Positions 47,329 to 56,791 of a DNA stretch of 64,000 bases are shown in pieces (position 1 is the first letter of the stretch; the number at the start of each line of letters is the position of its first letter). The notes beneath the pieces were generated by a model that saw nothing but the letters and a program-made list of their open reading frames with translations, was not told where the DNA came from and ran no database searches. The stretch is from Roseomonas sp. (GTDB lineage: Bacteria > Pseudomonadota > Alphaproteobacteria > Acetobacterales > Acetobacteraceae), in assembly GCA_031180725.1 (NCBI GenBank), contig JAPSLO010000002.1, forward strand, positions 516,925 through 580,924, in the 5' to 3' direction. A program made the position numbers and the translations under genes.

Positions 47329-48174
47329 TCAGCCCGGCGGGCTTGGCGCGTGGCGGCGCTTCACCCAGGGAATCTGCGATCCGCCGCTGGCATGGATGGT
47401 GGTGCCGGTGACGAAGGCGGCGGCATCGGATGCCAGGAACAGGGCGGCGCCGACGATATCCTCCGGCAGGCCGGCGCGGCCCATCGGGTTGGCATTGGCG
47501 GCCAAGCTCTCCCATTCGCCGGGGATGCGGCGGCGGAAGGCGTTACGGTCGGTCTGCACCAGGCCGGGGGCGATGTTGTTCGCGGTGATGCCGAAGCGCG
47601 CATTCTCCACGGCCAGGTTGCGCACCAGATGTTCCTGAGCGGCCTTGGTCATGCCGTAGATCGGCAGTTCGGGGTTGGGCCCGCTTTCCTGCACGCTGCC
47701 GATGGTGATGATGCGACCCCAGCCGGCCTGGCGCATCGGCGGCACCAGCACCTGCAGCAGTTGGATGGAGCTGACCAGGTTGAGTTGGAGCTGCAGGGCG
47801 ATCTCCGCCTCGGTCTGCTCCAGGATGTCGCGGTGGATCTGCACCGAGGCGCTGAGCACCAGGATGTCGATGCCGCCCAGCGTCGCCAGGGCGCGCCGCC
47901 CCAGATCCGCCGCCACGCCGGATTGCGAGAGGTCCGCCTCCAGCCCCACCGCCGGCACGCCGAAACCCTGCAGCTCCGTCACCAGGGCAGCCCCGGCATC
48001 CGGGAAGCCGGCGCGCGCATCAGCCTCGGCGCAGTGGTTCAGCGCGATGGCCGCGCCGCTGCGGGCACAGCCACGCGCGATGGCGGCCGCGATGCCGCGG
48101 CTGCCGCCAGTGACCAGCACGCGCCGGCCACGCAGATCCACGTGCAATAAGTCCGAAGCACTCTGGCCGCCCAT
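47329..48174 (-). CDS. Short-chain dehydrogenase/reductase 2
   Basis: 281 aa from the ATG at 48174 with GGGAGGGA upstream. VLVTGGSRGIAAAIA binds the cofactor, SVQE carries the catalytic Ser region, and YGMTKAAQEHL gives Tyr/Lys. C-terminal FVTGTTIHASGGSQIPW is typical. Position between GntR genes and a Bug receptor suggests a hydroxy-acid or sugar-acid substrate. It may act in the same pathway as the divergent TRAP/dehydroquinase operon. Confidence 0.88.
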   Translation of the reverse strand: MGGQSASDLLHVDLRGRRVLVTGGSRGIAAAIARGCARSGAAIALNHCAEADARAGFPDAGAALVTELQGFGVPAVGLEADLSQSGVAADLGRRALATLGGIDILVLSASVQIHRDILEQTEAEIALQLQLNLVSSIQLLQVLVPPMRQAGWGRIITIGSVQESGPNPELPIYGMTKAAQEHLVRNLAVENARFGITANNIAPGLVQTDRNAFRRRIPGEWESLAANANPMGRAGLPEDIVGAALFLASDAAAFVTGTTIHASGGSQIPWVKRRHAPSPPG

Positions 48175-48217
48175 GCAGTCCCTCCCGTCCCGCGCACCAT
48201 CCGGGCCCAGGATGGAA

Positions 48218-48904
48218 TCATAGTGCGCCGGTGGCCAGGGCGTGGTCCACGCCCCCCAGGATATGGGCCCGCAGCACCTCGCGCGCCGTGGCAGCATCCC
48301 GGCGCAGCGCGCAGTCGCGCAGCGCCGCATGTTCCCCCACCGCGATGTCGCCGCGGAACCCCAGCGCACGGTTCTGGTAGCGCTGATAGCGGTCGAAGAT
48401 CGCCGCATGCGTCGCCATCAGCGTGCGCGAGCCGCAGGCGGAGATCAGCGTCTGGTGGAACTGCGCATCGAAGCGCCGCCAGCGGTCCAGCACCCCGGCA
48501 TCGCCGGCCAGCAGCCGTTCCTCCATCTGCGCCAGCTTGTGATGCGCGGCGACGACACGCGCTTCCCATTCCACGTCGCCGGCGCGGAAGGCGCCTTCCA
48601 TGGCATGGCATTCCAGCAGCAGGCGAAGCTGGGCGACCTCCCGCAGATCGGCGGCCGAAAAGGGCGCCACTTCGAAGCCGCGCTGGCCTTCCGCCATCAC
48701 CAGGCGTTCCGCCACCAGCCGGGCCAGGGTCTCCCGCAGGGTGCCGACGCCGGCGCCATAGGCATCGCGCAGCGCGTCCAGCTTCAGCTTCTGCCCAGGC
48801 GCCAGGCGGTTCGCCAGGATGTCGGCCCGGATGGCGCGATAGGCTCTCTCGCCCGCTGTCTCGGAGGCCGGTTGGGCATCCGCGGTCACGCCGCCCGGGC
48901 TCAT
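48218..48904 (-). CDS. GntR-family regulator (FCD type), copy B
   Basis: 228 aa from the ATG at 48904, overlapping the upstream paralogue by 4 nt. Winged helix at about 18-75 (AYRAIRADILANRLAPGQKL; YGAGVGTLRETLARLVAERLV). FCD domain follows, with metal-site residues DAQFHQTLI and HAALRDCAL. It is closely similar to the neighbouring copy, so the pair arose by tandem duplication and may form heterodimers. Confidence 0.9.
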   Translation of the reverse strand: MSPGGVTADAQPASETAGERAYRAIRADILANRLAPGQKLKLDALRDAYGAGVGTLRETLARLVAERLVMAEGQRGFEVAPFSAADLREVAQLRLLLECHAMEGAFRAGDVEWEARVVAAHHKLAQMEERLLAGDAGVLDRWRRFDAQFHQTLISACGSRTLMATHAAIFDRYQRYQNRALGFRGDIAVGEHAALRDCALRRDAATAREVLRAHILGGVDHALATGAL

Positions 48905-49647
48905 GGTACCACCAAGGCGGAAGGTACCGCCACCGGCGTGGCAGCGCGGCGCGGGGTGGCACCGGCGAAGCGCAACAGCGCGCCACTCTGCACCACATGC
49001 GCGACGCAATCGACCAGATGGGCTTCCAGCACGCGGCAGGCCGCATCCGCATCGCGCGCCAGGGCCGCGGCCAGGAGCCTGGCATGCTGCTCGGCCGCGA
49101 CGGCGCCACGGAAGACTACCGCCACCATCTGGTAGCGCAGATAATGGTCATAGGCCGCGGCATAGGTCTCCTGCAGCACGGTGGAGCCGCAGGCCTCGAT
49201 CAGCGTGGCGTGGAACTCGCGGTCGTAGCGCTTCCACTCCGCCGGATCGGTCGGCTCGCCGGCCAGCAGGCGACGCTCCAGCACCGCCAACTTGTGGTGC
49301 GCACCGACCACGCGGCCTTCCCAGTCCAGATCGCCGGCCGCGAAGGAGTCCCGGATCGCGTGGCATTCCAGAAGCAGCCGCAGGTCGGCGACCTCGCGGA
49401 AATCCTCTGCCGAGACGGGGGCGACACTGAAACCGCGCTGGCCTTCCGCCACCACCAGCCCTTCCGAGGCCAGGCGTGTCAGCGCCTCCCGCAAGGTGCC
49501 GACGCCCGCGGCATAGGCCTGGCGCAGCCCCTCCAGGCCCAGTTTCCGGCCGGGTGGGAGGCGGCCGTGGATGACATCGGCGCGCAGGCGCCGATAGGCC
49601 GCCTCTCCGGGCGTGTCCTCCTCCCGCGCCGGTGTCGCGGCCGTCAT
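48901..49647 (-). CDS. GntR-family regulator (FCD type), copy A
   Basis: 248 aa. Winged helix AYRRLRADVIHGRLPPGRKL then YAAGVGTLREALTRLASEGLV. FCD domain has DREFHATLIEACGS, matching DAQFHQTLISACGS of copy B. A short Pro/Val-rich C-terminal tail is extra. It is divergent from the TRAP operon; the shared 157-bp gap contains AT-rich palindromes likely bound by one or both copies. Confidence 0.9.
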   Translation of the reverse strand: MTAATPAREEDTPGEAAYRRLRADVIHGRLPPGRKLGLEGLRQAYAAGVGTLREALTRLASEGLVVAEGQRGFSVAPVSAEDFREVADLRLLLECHAIRDSFAAGDLDWEGRVVGAHHKLAVLERRLLAGEPTDPAEWKRYDREFHATLIEACGSTVLQETYAAAYDHYLRYQMVAVVFRGAVAAEQHARLLAAALARDADAACRVLEAHLVDCVAHVVQSGALLRFAGATPRRAATPVAVPSALVVP

Positions 49648-49708
49648 GACGTTCCATCCCGCATCAGCCTGAGTATCGGCCTGACATCCGGGCAGCGCAA
49701 TATGCGAT

Positions 49709-49751
49709 ATTTCCTGAAATCTCCGACAATCTTCAAATCACTCTTGATTTG
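49709..49751. promoter_or_regulatory. Candidate GntR control region with two palindromes
   Basis: ATTTCCTGAAAT (49709-49720) and CAAATC-n6-GATTTG (49734-49751) lie in the AT-rich centre of the gap between gntR copy A (minus) and the DctP gene (plus). This is the only AT-rich patch in the neighbourhood. Confidence 0.55.
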
Positions 49752-49804
49752 GGCGCTTGCCCTACGTAGCGTCGGGTCAACGAGGTCCAGGGAAGGAAAC
49801 ATCC

Positions 49805-50788
49805 ATGCCGACGCCCATCCGCCGCCGGGCCATGCTGGCTGCCGCGCTTGCCACCGCGCCGGTCCTGGGCGCCCGTGCCCAGGCGCGCCGCCGGCTCCGC
49901 TTCACCGCCGTCTTCTCCGACCAGGACATCCGCGGCGATGCGATGCGCGGCTTCCAGCGTGATCTCGCTTCCGACTTCGACGTGGAGCTGCACCTGAACG
50001 CCACTCTGTTCCGCCAGGGGACGGAGCTGGTGGCGATTCAGCGTGGCAATGTGGAGATGGCGAACCTCGCGCCGCAGGACCTCTCGCGCCAGATCCCGGC
50101 CTGGTCGGTGATGGCTTCCGCCTACCTGTTCCGCGACGCGGACCACATGCGCAAGGTCTTCGCCGGGGAGATCGGGCGCGAGTTCAACCGCATGGCGCGC
50201 GAGCAGCTCAATGTGCATGTGCTCGGCCCCCTCTATTTCGGCACCCGGCATGTGAACCTGCGCCCGCGCAAGCGCATCTCGACGCCGGCAGACATGAACG
50301 GGATGAAGCTGCGCATGCCGCCCGGCGAAACCTGGCAGTTCCTGGGCGAGGCGCTGGGCGCCAACCCGACGCCGGTGGCCTTCGCCGAACTCTACACCGC
50401 GCTGCAATCCGGTACCGTGGACGGGCAGGACAATCCGCTGCCCACCAGCCGCACCATGCGCTTCCACGAGGTAACAACGCAGTTCGTGCTGACCAGCCAC
50501 CTGGTGGCCTACGACCTGCTCTCCGTCTCCGCCCGCTTCTGGGATGCGCTGACCCCGGCGCAGCGGGAGAAGCTGCAGGCCGCCACCGACAAGGCGATCG
50601 AGGAAAGCACCCGCCGCCATCTGGCGCAGGAGCAGGAGATGGTGGACTTCTTCAAGGCGCAGGGGCTGGAAGTCTATGCGCCGAATGTGGATGCATTCCG
50701 CGCCGAGGCACAGCGCCGCTACCTGGCTTCCAGCCAGTCGCAGAGCTGGCCGGCCGGCATCCTCGACCGCATCAACGCCGTTCGCTGA
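49805..50788 (+). CDS. TRAP transporter DctP-type solute receptor
   Basis: 327 aa from the ATG at 49805 with GGAAGGAAA upstream. Signal RRRAMLAAALATAPVLGARAQ (span). DctP features: the carboxylate-binding Arg in MNGMKLRMPPGETW, then ALGANPTPVAFAELYTALQSGTVDGQDNP (span). It binds an organic acid for the adjacent DctQM. The co-operonic dehydroquinase hints at quinate, shikimate or dehydroquinate as ligand (inference). Confidence 0.92.
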   Translation: MPTPIRRRAMLAAALATAPVLGARAQARRRLRFTAVFSDQDIRGDAMRGFQRDLASDFDVELHLNATLFRQGTELVAIQRGNVEMANLAPQDLSRQIPAWSVMASAYLFRDADHMRKVFAGEIGREFNRMAREQLNVHVLGPLYFGTRHVNLRPRKRISTPADMNGMKLRMPPGETWQFLGEALGANPTPVAFAELYTALQSGTVDGQDNPLPTSRTMRFHEVTTQFVLTSHLVAYDLLSVSARFWDALTPAQREKLQAATDKAIEESTRRHLAQEQEMVDFFKAQGLEVYAPNVDAFRAEAQRRYLASSQSQSWPAGILDRINAVR

Positions 50789-50817
50789 AACGGACACCGG
50801 GTGCGGGCGGGGACGAG

Positions 50818-51300
50818 GTGAGGCGCCTTCTTGTCTGGCTCCGGCGGCGCGCGGAGAACGTACTCTCCGCGTTGCTCGTCGCGATGTTCGTCGCCTTCAT
50901 GCTGCAGATCGTCACGCGCTATGTACTGAACGCGCCGCTGAGCTGGACGGCGGAGTTCTCCACCATCGCCTGGGTCTGGGGCATACTCTGGGGCGCCGGG
51001 CTGGTTCTGCGCGACGAGGAGGAGATCCGGTTCGACGTCATCTACGGCCTCATGCCGGGCCGCTTGCGCCGGATCGCTGATGCGATCACCGGCGCGGCGG
51101 TGGTAGCGATCTTCACCTGGTCGCTGCCGGCCATGGTGGACTACGTCACCTTCATGAAGGTGGAACGCAGCGCCTATCTCGGCATCCGCTTCGACATCCT
51201 CTACTCCGTCTATCTCGTCTTCGCTGTCGCCACGATCATCCGTCACGCCCTGATTGCCTGGCGCGCGGTGACCGGCCGCCGCCTCGGGGTGAACGCGTGA
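50818..51300 (+). CDS. TRAP transporter small permease (DctQ)
   Basis: 160 aa with four membrane helices (about 17-37, 50-68, 86-108, 125-145). It contains the DctQ signature FMLQIVTRYVLNAPLSWTAEFS (span) and a charged loop RDEEEIRFDV. GTG start at 50818. It overlaps the DctM start (GTGA) and sits 29 bp after the receptor gene. Confidence 0.9.
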   Translation: MRRLLVWLRRRAENVLSALLVAMFVAFMLQIVTRYVLNAPLSWTAEFSTIAWVWGILWGAGLVLRDEEEIRFDVIYGLMPGRLRRIADAITGAAVVAIFTWSLPAMVDYVTFMKVERSAYLGIRFDILYSVYLVFAVATIIRHALIAWRAVTGRRLGVNA

Positions 51301-52598
51301 GCCTGTACGATCCCTTTGCCCTCGCCTTGGTCGCGCTGCTCGGGCTGTCGGTTCTCGGCCTGCCGATCGGGCTGGCGATGATCACCGGCTCCATCATCTA
51401 TCTCGGCCTGTCCGGGCAGGACATGTCCATCGCGGCGGAGCAGGTGCTGAACGGGCTGAACGGAAGCTATGTGCTGCTCGCCGTGCCGCTGTTCATCTTT
51501 TCCGCCGGGCTGATGACCGCAGGCAGCCTGACGGACCGCCTGATGCGCTTCTGCAACCTGCTGGTCGGGCGGATGCGCGGCGGGCTTGGTCACGTCAACG
51601 TGGTGCAGAGCGTGATCTTCGCGGGCATGTCGGGCTCCGCCATCGCCGACGCCGCGGGCAGCGGCAAGGTGCAGATCGACCTGATGACCAGGGGCGGCGC
51701 CTATCCAGCCAGCTACGCCGCTGCGCTGACGGCGGTGACCGCCGTGATCGGGCCGATCATCCCGCCTTCCATCCCGATGGTGCTCTACGCGCTCGTCGCC
51801 GACGCCTCGATCGGCTATCTCTTTCTCGGCGGCGTGGTGCCAGGTTTCCTGATGGCCCTGGCGCAGATGGGCATCAATAGCTGGATGGCGCATCGCCACG
51901 GCTTTCCGATCTCCGAGCGCGTGCCGCTGCGCGAGTTCCCGCGCCTGACCCTGGAAGCAACGCCGGCGCTGCTGATGCCGGTGATCCTGCTGGGCGGCAT
52001 CTATGGCGGCGTGATGACGCCAACCGAAGCCGCGGCCGTTGCCGCCGCCTACGCCTTCCTTGTCGCGGCCCTGTTCTATCGCAGCCTGACGTTGCGGCAG
52101 ACCTACACGGCCGTGGTGGAGAGCGCGCGCTCCACTGCGGCGATCGGCATGCTGATCGCCGGCGCGCTCGCCTTCAACTACGTCGTCACCAGCGAGAATG
52201 TCCCCGAGACCGTGCGCGGGATGCTTGCCGGGTGGGAGATGAGCCAGTGGCAGTTCCTGCTGGCCGTGAACCTGATCCTGCTGGTGCTCGGCTGCCTGAT
52301 GGAAGGCAGCACCATCCTGCTGGTCGTGGTGCCGGTGCTGGTGCCCACCGCGAAGGCGCTCGGGGTGGACCCGGTGCATTTCGGCGTGGTCGTGGTGGTC
52401 AACATCATGATCGGCCTGATCACACCACCCTACGGCCTGCTGCTGTTCATCGTCGCGAAGCTGTCCGAAGCGCCGCTTGCGGCCGTGGTGCGCGACACCA
52501 TCCCCTTCATCCTCGCCATGGCCGCCGCGCTGATGCTGATCACCTACGTGCCGGAGCTCGTGCTTTGGCTGCCGCGGCAGCTTGGCTACCAGGGCTGA
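51297..52598 (+). CDS. TRAP transporter large permease (DctM)
   Basis: 433 aa, 12 or so membrane segments. Typical motifs: GLPIGLAMITGSIIYLG, the substrate/sodium loop MSGSAIADAAGSGKV, PPSIPMVLYAL, GGIYGGVMTPTEAAAVAAAYA (span) and LITPPYGLLLFIV. It carries out sodium-coupled uptake of the ligand delivered by DctP. The GTG at 51297 overlaps the DctQ stop. Confidence 0.94.
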   Translation: MSLYDPFALALVALLGLSVLGLPIGLAMITGSIIYLGLSGQDMSIAAEQVLNGLNGSYVLLAVPLFIFSAGLMTAGSLTDRLMRFCNLLVGRMRGGLGHVNVVQSVIFAGMSGSAIADAAGSGKVQIDLMTRGGAYPASYAAALTAVTAVIGPIIPPSIPMVLYALVADASIGYLFLGGVVPGFLMALAQMGINSWMAHRHGFPISERVPLREFPRLTLEATPALLMPVILLGGIYGGVMTPTEAAAVAAAYAFLVAALFYRSLTLRQTYTAVVESARSTAAIGMLIAGALAFNYVVTSENVPETVRGMLAGWEMSQWQFLLAVNLILLVLGCLMEGSTILLVVVPVLVPTAKALGVDPVHFGVVVVVNIMIGLITPPYGLLLFIVAKLSEAPLAAVVRDTIPFILAMAAALMLITYVPELVLWLPRQLGYQG

Positions 52599-52621
52599 CC
52601 GACGCAGAAGGAACACATCGC

Positions 52622-53068
52622 TTGACCGCCTTGGCCAGGACCATCCACGTGCTGAACGGCCCGAACCTGAACCGCCTCGGCAAGCGGGAACCGGAGATCT
52701 ACGGCCACACCACGCTGGCCGAGGTCGAGGCGATGTGCCGCGCGGCGGCGGGCGAGGACAGGGTGGTTTTCCGCCAGACCAACTACGAAGGCCAGATGGT
52801 GGACTGGATCCATGAGGCGACCGACGCGGAAGCCGCCGGCATCATCATCAATCCCGCCGGCCTGACCTTCACCTCCATCCCGGTGCTGGATGCGCTGAAG
52901 ATGTTCAAGGGACCGATCATCGAGCTGCACATCTCGAACATCCACCGGCGGGAGGCGATCTACCACCGCTCCCTCGTCTCCGGTGTCGCCACCGCCGTCA
53001 TCGCGGGGCTCGGCGCGCGCGGCTATGCCACTGCGGTACAGGCACTGCGGGAGATGCTGGCGGGCTGA
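52622..53068 (+). CDS. aroQ: Type II 3-dehydroquinate dehydratase
   Basis: 148 aa from the TTG at 52622, preceded by GAAGGAA. Flavodoxin-like dodecamer enzyme: VLNGPNLNRLGKREPEIYG carries the catalytic lid Arg and Tyr, NPAGLTFTSIPV the substrate loop, and ELHISNIHRREAIYHRS the catalytic His/Arg. It converts 3-dehydroquinate to 3-dehydroshikimate. Its place 24 bp after dctM suggests a catabolic role on imported quinate-type acids rather than aromatic amino acid synthesis. Confidence 0.93.
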   Translation: MTALARTIHVLNGPNLNRLGKREPEIYGHTTLAEVEAMCRAAAGEDRVVFRQTNYEGQMVDWIHEATDAEAAGIIINPAGLTFTSIPVLDALKMFKGPIIELHISNIHRREAIYHRSLVSGVATAVIAGLGARGYATAVQALREMLAG

Positions 53069-53123
53069 TATCGCCGAGCGCTTCTGCCGACCTGCGGCCG
53101 GCCAGGCCGGCTGATGCGGCGCC

Positions 53124-55397
53124 CTACCGGGCCGGGCTGGTGGTCTGCAGCAGGGCTTCCGCCTGGGTGGCGAGGTCGCGCGCATCCAGCGGCTTGCGCA
53201 TGAGGACGAAGGGGCCGTCGCGCATCGCCTCGGAGAGCGCGGCCTGGGCGGCAGCACCATCGCCCACCAGCCCCGTGACCAGCACTGCCGGCAGGCCAGC
53301 TCGCCTCTGACGCGCCGCGCGTATCAGGGCCAGGCCGTTGGTGCCCGGCATCGCCAGGTCCGTCACCATCAGATCGAAGGCAGCGCCTTTCCCATCCAGC
53401 AGCAGCAGCGCGCTGGTGGCATCGGCCGCCTGCTCCACCTGCCAGCCGCGCTCGGCCAGTTCCGCCGCCAGGGTCTCACGTACCAGGGCTTCGTCATCCA
53501 CCAGCAGCACACGCGGCGTCATTTCCTCCCCGCCTCGCCCCTCGGCCACAGGCGCTTGCGCGGCGGTCACCGGGGCCAGGCTGCGCGGCAGCCAGAGCGT
53601 CACGGTGGTGCCCTGGCCGGGCTGGCTCTCGATGGCCAGCCCACCGCCGGACTGCTCGGCGAAGCCCTTCGCCATGGCGAGCCCGAGGCCGGTACCCTGG
53701 CCGGGGCCCTTGGTGGTGAAGAAGGGCTCCGTCGCGCGGGCCAGCGTAGCGGCGTCCATGCCGGCGCCGTTGTCAACGATTGCCAGCCGCAGATAGGGGC
53801 CGGGCTGCAGCCCGGCCGGATGGCGGGCGCCCGGCGGCACCACCTCCTCCGAAGTGATCAACTGCAGCAGGCCGCCACCGCGCGCCATCATCGCATCCCG
53901 TGCATTGGTGGCCAGGTTCAGCAGCACCGTTTCCAACTGGCCCTTATCGGCATGCAGCGGCGGCAGGGTGGCGCCGGGCGCAGTCCGGATTTCGGTCCGT
54001 ACCTCGACACCGGCGCCGAGCGTATGCCGCAGCACCTCCTGCAAATCGTCCAGCAGGATGGCGGCATCGACATCGGCGGCGCGCAACTCGCCCTGGCGGG
54101 CGAAGGCCAGCAGCCGGCGCGCAACGGAAGCCCCCCGTTCCGTCGCCTCCAGCACCATGGAGGCCAAGCGGCGGACCTGTTCCGGATCGTCCGGCCGCCT
54201 GCGGATGAGCCGCGCGCCGCTGGCCGCGGCCTGCAGCACATTGTTCACGTCATGTGCGATGCCGCCGGCGAGCTGGCCCAGCGCCTCCATCCGCTGCGCC
54301 TGGCGCATGCGGTTCTCGGCCGCCTCGCGGCCGGCCGTTTCACGCTTCAGTTCCTCCAGCGTGGCGCGCAGGGTGAGCATGGCACGGTGCTCCGCCTGAG
54401 CCCGCCGCAGCGAGAGCAGCGAGGCCGCCAGCAGCAGGGCGGATGCCATGGCGGCGAAAACGCCATACAATGTCAGGTGCTGGTGCCAGTGTGCCAGCAA
54501 CGCCGCCCTCGAGATGCCGAAGGCCACATAGACCGGCCAGTTGCCCAGTCGGCGATAGGCAAGGATGCGCTCACGACCGTCCGGTGGCGCAGCCAAGCGG
54601 AGGATGGCGCCCTCGGGCTGCGCCCTGATCTGGCGCATCAAAGGGCTGTCGGGGTCCAGGCTGTCCGGCCCCAGGTCGGGCTCGCGCGCCAGCACGGCGC
54701 CATCGCTGCGCAGCAGCAGCGCGACATGGCCCATCGCCGGGGCGGCCTCGGCGAAAAAGCGGGCGAAATAATTTGGCCGCAGTGAGATGTGGATGGTGCC
54801 GTCGAAGCTTCCGTCAGGCGTGCTGCGCCGACGGCTGATGGCGAAGCTTGCCGCCAGCGTGGCCCGCCCGCGGAAGACGGCGGAGACATGCGGACCGGGC
54901 AGGCCCTCGGCATGGACGCGGAAGAACTCCCGCTCGCTGATTCTGATGTCGGGGTCCCAGGGCTGACTGCCAGCGCGGACCACGCCATTGCGGTCGGACA
55001 CCCAGAAGGAGACGGCCTGTTCCAGCGGCGCCAGCACCCGCGCCAGGAACGCGCTGGTGGCCGGCGTGGCGATCTCCTCCCAGCTCATGCCCTGGATGCG
55101 GTCATCCACGCGCGCGAGCGCCATCTCCTGCGTCTCGAAGACCTTGCGGCCGTGTTCCTGCAGGATGGTGACGGTGCGCACCACCGCATCCTCGCCCTCG
55201 CGCAGCACATCGGCCCGGTTCTGCACTGCGGCCACCGCGAAGAGCCCTGCAGGCGCCAGCAGCGACGCGGCTACCAGCAGCCAGTGCAACCGCAGGGAGG
55301 ATGGCGGGAACGGGCCGGAGGCGCGGCCGGAAGCCTGCGGGTCACTTCCCGAGGCCAAGTCCGCACCTGCACTGGGGTCGAAAGACAGGTCCCGCAT
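53124..55397 (-). CDS. Hybrid sensor histidine kinase with C-terminal receiver
   Basis: 757 aa. Membrane helices at about 38-60 and 310-332 flank a periplasmic dCache-like sensor (YRRLGNWPVYVAFG near its end). The HisKA phospho-acceptor is His382 in GGIAHDVNN. HATPase boxes are NLATNARDA, DNGAGMD and GTGLGLAMAKG. The receiver begins VLLVDDEALVRETL with phospho-acceptor Asp680 in VTDLAMPG and a C-terminal Lys in MRKPLD. No DNA-binding partner is adjacent. The signal is unknown. It is divergent from the HbpS/GlcG-like gene. Confidence 0.92.
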   Translation of the reverse strand: MRDLSFDPSAGADLASGSDPQASGRASGPFPPSSLRLHWLLVAASLLAPAGLFAVAAVQNRADVLREGEDAVVRTVTILQEHGRKVFETQEMALARVDDRIQGMSWEEIATPATSAFLARVLAPLEQAVSFWVSDRNGVVRAGSQPWDPDIRISEREFFRVHAEGLPGPHVSAVFRGRATLAASFAISRRRSTPDGSFDGTIHISLRPNYFARFFAEAAPAMGHVALLLRSDGAVLAREPDLGPDSLDPDSPLMRQIRAQPEGAILRLAAPPDGRERILAYRRLGNWPVYVAFGISRAALLAHWHQHLTLYGVFAAMASALLLAASLLSLRRAQAEHRAMLTLRATLEELKRETAGREAAENRMRQAQRMEALGQLAGGIAHDVNNVLQAAASGARLIRRRPDDPEQVRRLASMVLEATERGASVARRLLAFARQGELRAADVDAAILLDDLQEVLRHTLGAGVEVRTEIRTAPGATLPPLHADKGQLETVLLNLATNARDAMMARGGGLLQLITSEEVVPPGARHPAGLQPGPYLRLAIVDNGAGMDAATLARATEPFFTTKGPGQGTGLGLAMAKGFAEQSGGGLAIESQPGQGTTVTLWLPRSLAPVTAAQAPVAEGRGGEEMTPRVLLVDDEALVRETLAAELAERGWQVEQAADATSALLLLDGKGAAFDLMVTDLAMPGTNGLALIRAARQRRAGLPAVLVTGLVGDGAAAQAALSEAMRDGPFVLMRKPLDARDLATQAEALLQTTSPAR

Positions 55398-55588
55398 CTA
55401 CCCTGAGTCGTGAGCACATCTTGCCAGCCATGCCCAGGTGAGAAATTTTCAGGCCACGATTCATCACGGGATCGTGGCACTTCGTATTCATGCCGTTGTC
55501 CTGGGGCCGGTGTCCTGGGGCGGTAGCTTTACTGAATATGCTGTACAGGGCAGAGGGAAGCTACTCAACCATGCCGGGAGACCGTTCC

Positions 55589-56059
55589 ATGTCCCATGCC
55601 GCCCCTGCCGGTTTCCAGCACGGCCTGACCCTGGCCGCCGCCCAGACCATCGCGCAGCACACCCTGGCCAAGGGAAGGGAGATGGGGCTGGCCCCGCTGA
55701 CGGTGGTCGTCCTGGATGGGGCCGGTCAGCTCAAGGCCGCCCTGCGTGAGGACGGGGCCAGCCTGGCCCGTGTGGATATCGCCTGGGGCAAGGCGAATGG
55801 CTGCTTGGCGATGGGCTTCGGATCGCGCGAGCTGGCGCGCCGTGCCCAGGCGACGCCGGCCTTCATCAATGCTCTCACCGTGACCCAGGGCGGCCATGTG
55901 GTGCCGGTGGCCGGCGGTGTGCTGGTCAAGAATGCCGAAGGGGCTGTGCTGGGCGCGGTCGGCGTGTCCGGCGACCTTTCGGACAAGGATGAGGCCTGTG
56001 CGGTGGCCGGCATTCAGGCGGCCGGGCTGAAGGCCGATACGGGGGACGCCATCCTCTGA
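55589..56059 (+). CDS. GlcG/HbpS-like haem-binding domain protein
   Basis: 156 aa from the ATG at 55589, which has GGGAGA upstream; an ATG at 55571 is possible. Family pattern: LTLAAAQTIAQHTLAKGREMGLAPLTVVVLD (span), then KANGCLAMGFGSREL, VAGGVLVKNAEGAVLGAVGVSG (span) and a terminal DEACAVAGIQA. Such proteins bind haem or cobalamin-like ligands, or accompany glycolate-type oxidases; role here unclear. It stands next to, and divergent from, a sensor kinase, as HbpS does near SenS in actinobacteria, but the kinase type differs. Confidence 0.82.
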   Translation: MSHAAPAGFQHGLTLAAAQTIAQHTLAKGREMGLAPLTVVVLDGAGQLKAALREDGASLARVDIAWGKANGCLAMGFGSRELARRAQATPAFINALTVTQGGHVVPVAGGVLVKNAEGAVLGAVGVSGDLSDKDEACAVAGIQAAGLKADTGDAIL

Positions 56060-56120
56060 TCTTGCCTGATGACGCAAAGGGAACTTCTTTTTCCTCAACT
56101 CCGGGGAGAAGGGGAATCCC

Positions 56121-56729
56121 ATGTTGCGCATCCATGGCATCGCACGCAGCCGCGCCTTCCGCTGCATCTGGGCCGCCGAGGAGGCAGGCCTGCCCTATGA
56201 GGTGGTGCCCGTCGGCTTCGGGCCCGGCCTGAAGGAGACCATCGGCGCGCTCAACCCGAATGGCAAAATCCCGGTGCTGCAGGACGGCGCGCTGACGCTG
56301 TTCGAAAGCCTGGCCATCAACCTGCACATTGCCGGCAAGGCCGGCGCACCCTTCATGCCGGCAGGCGACGATGCCTCCCGCATGTTCCAGTGGACGCTGT
56401 GGGCCGCCACCGAGGTGGAGCCGGCCAATGTGCAATGGTCCTACAACACCTATCTGCTGCCGCCTGAGAGGCGGCATGCAATGGCCGCCCGGGCGGGAGC
56501 GGAGGCGCTTTCGGTACGGCTGGGGGTGCTGGAAGGCCACCTGGCCTCTCAGGGCCCCTGGCTGCTGGGCCGCGACTTCACCGTGGCGGACTGTAACCTG
56601 GCCGGTGTGCTGTACGGCTCCTGGCTCAACGGCTTTGATTACAGCCGCTTCCCCAAGGTGAAGGCCTGGCTGGATGCCTGCCTGACGCGCCCGGCCGCCC
56701 TGGCAGCGCGCAAGCTGCGCGAAGGCTGA
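56121..56729 (+). CDS. Glutathione S-transferase
   Basis: 202 aa. The thioredoxin-like N-domain begins [21 protein letters not shown], with the cis-Pro in GKIPVLQDG and glutathione-binding FES. The helical C-domain has the N-capping box [15 protein letters not shown]. The catalytic residue of beta/theta classes (Ser/Cys near residue 10) appears as Ser10 in ARSRAF. Substrate unknown; probably monocistronic or with the following gene. Confidence 0.9.
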   Translation: MLRIHGIARSRAFRCIWAAEEAGLPYEVVPVGFGPGLKETIGALNPNGKIPVLQDGALTLFESLAINLHIAGKAGAPFMPAGDDASRMFQWTLWAATEVEPANVQWSYNTYLLPPERRHAMAARAGAEALSVRLGVLEGHLASQGPWLLGRDFTVADCNLAGVLYGSWLNGFDYSRFPKVKAWLDACLTRPAALAARKLREG

Positions 56730-56791
56730 CCGGAACCGCCCGCCGGTGGGCGGCGCTTTCCCGGGGAAGAGTGCCGCGGAAGGAGACGAGG

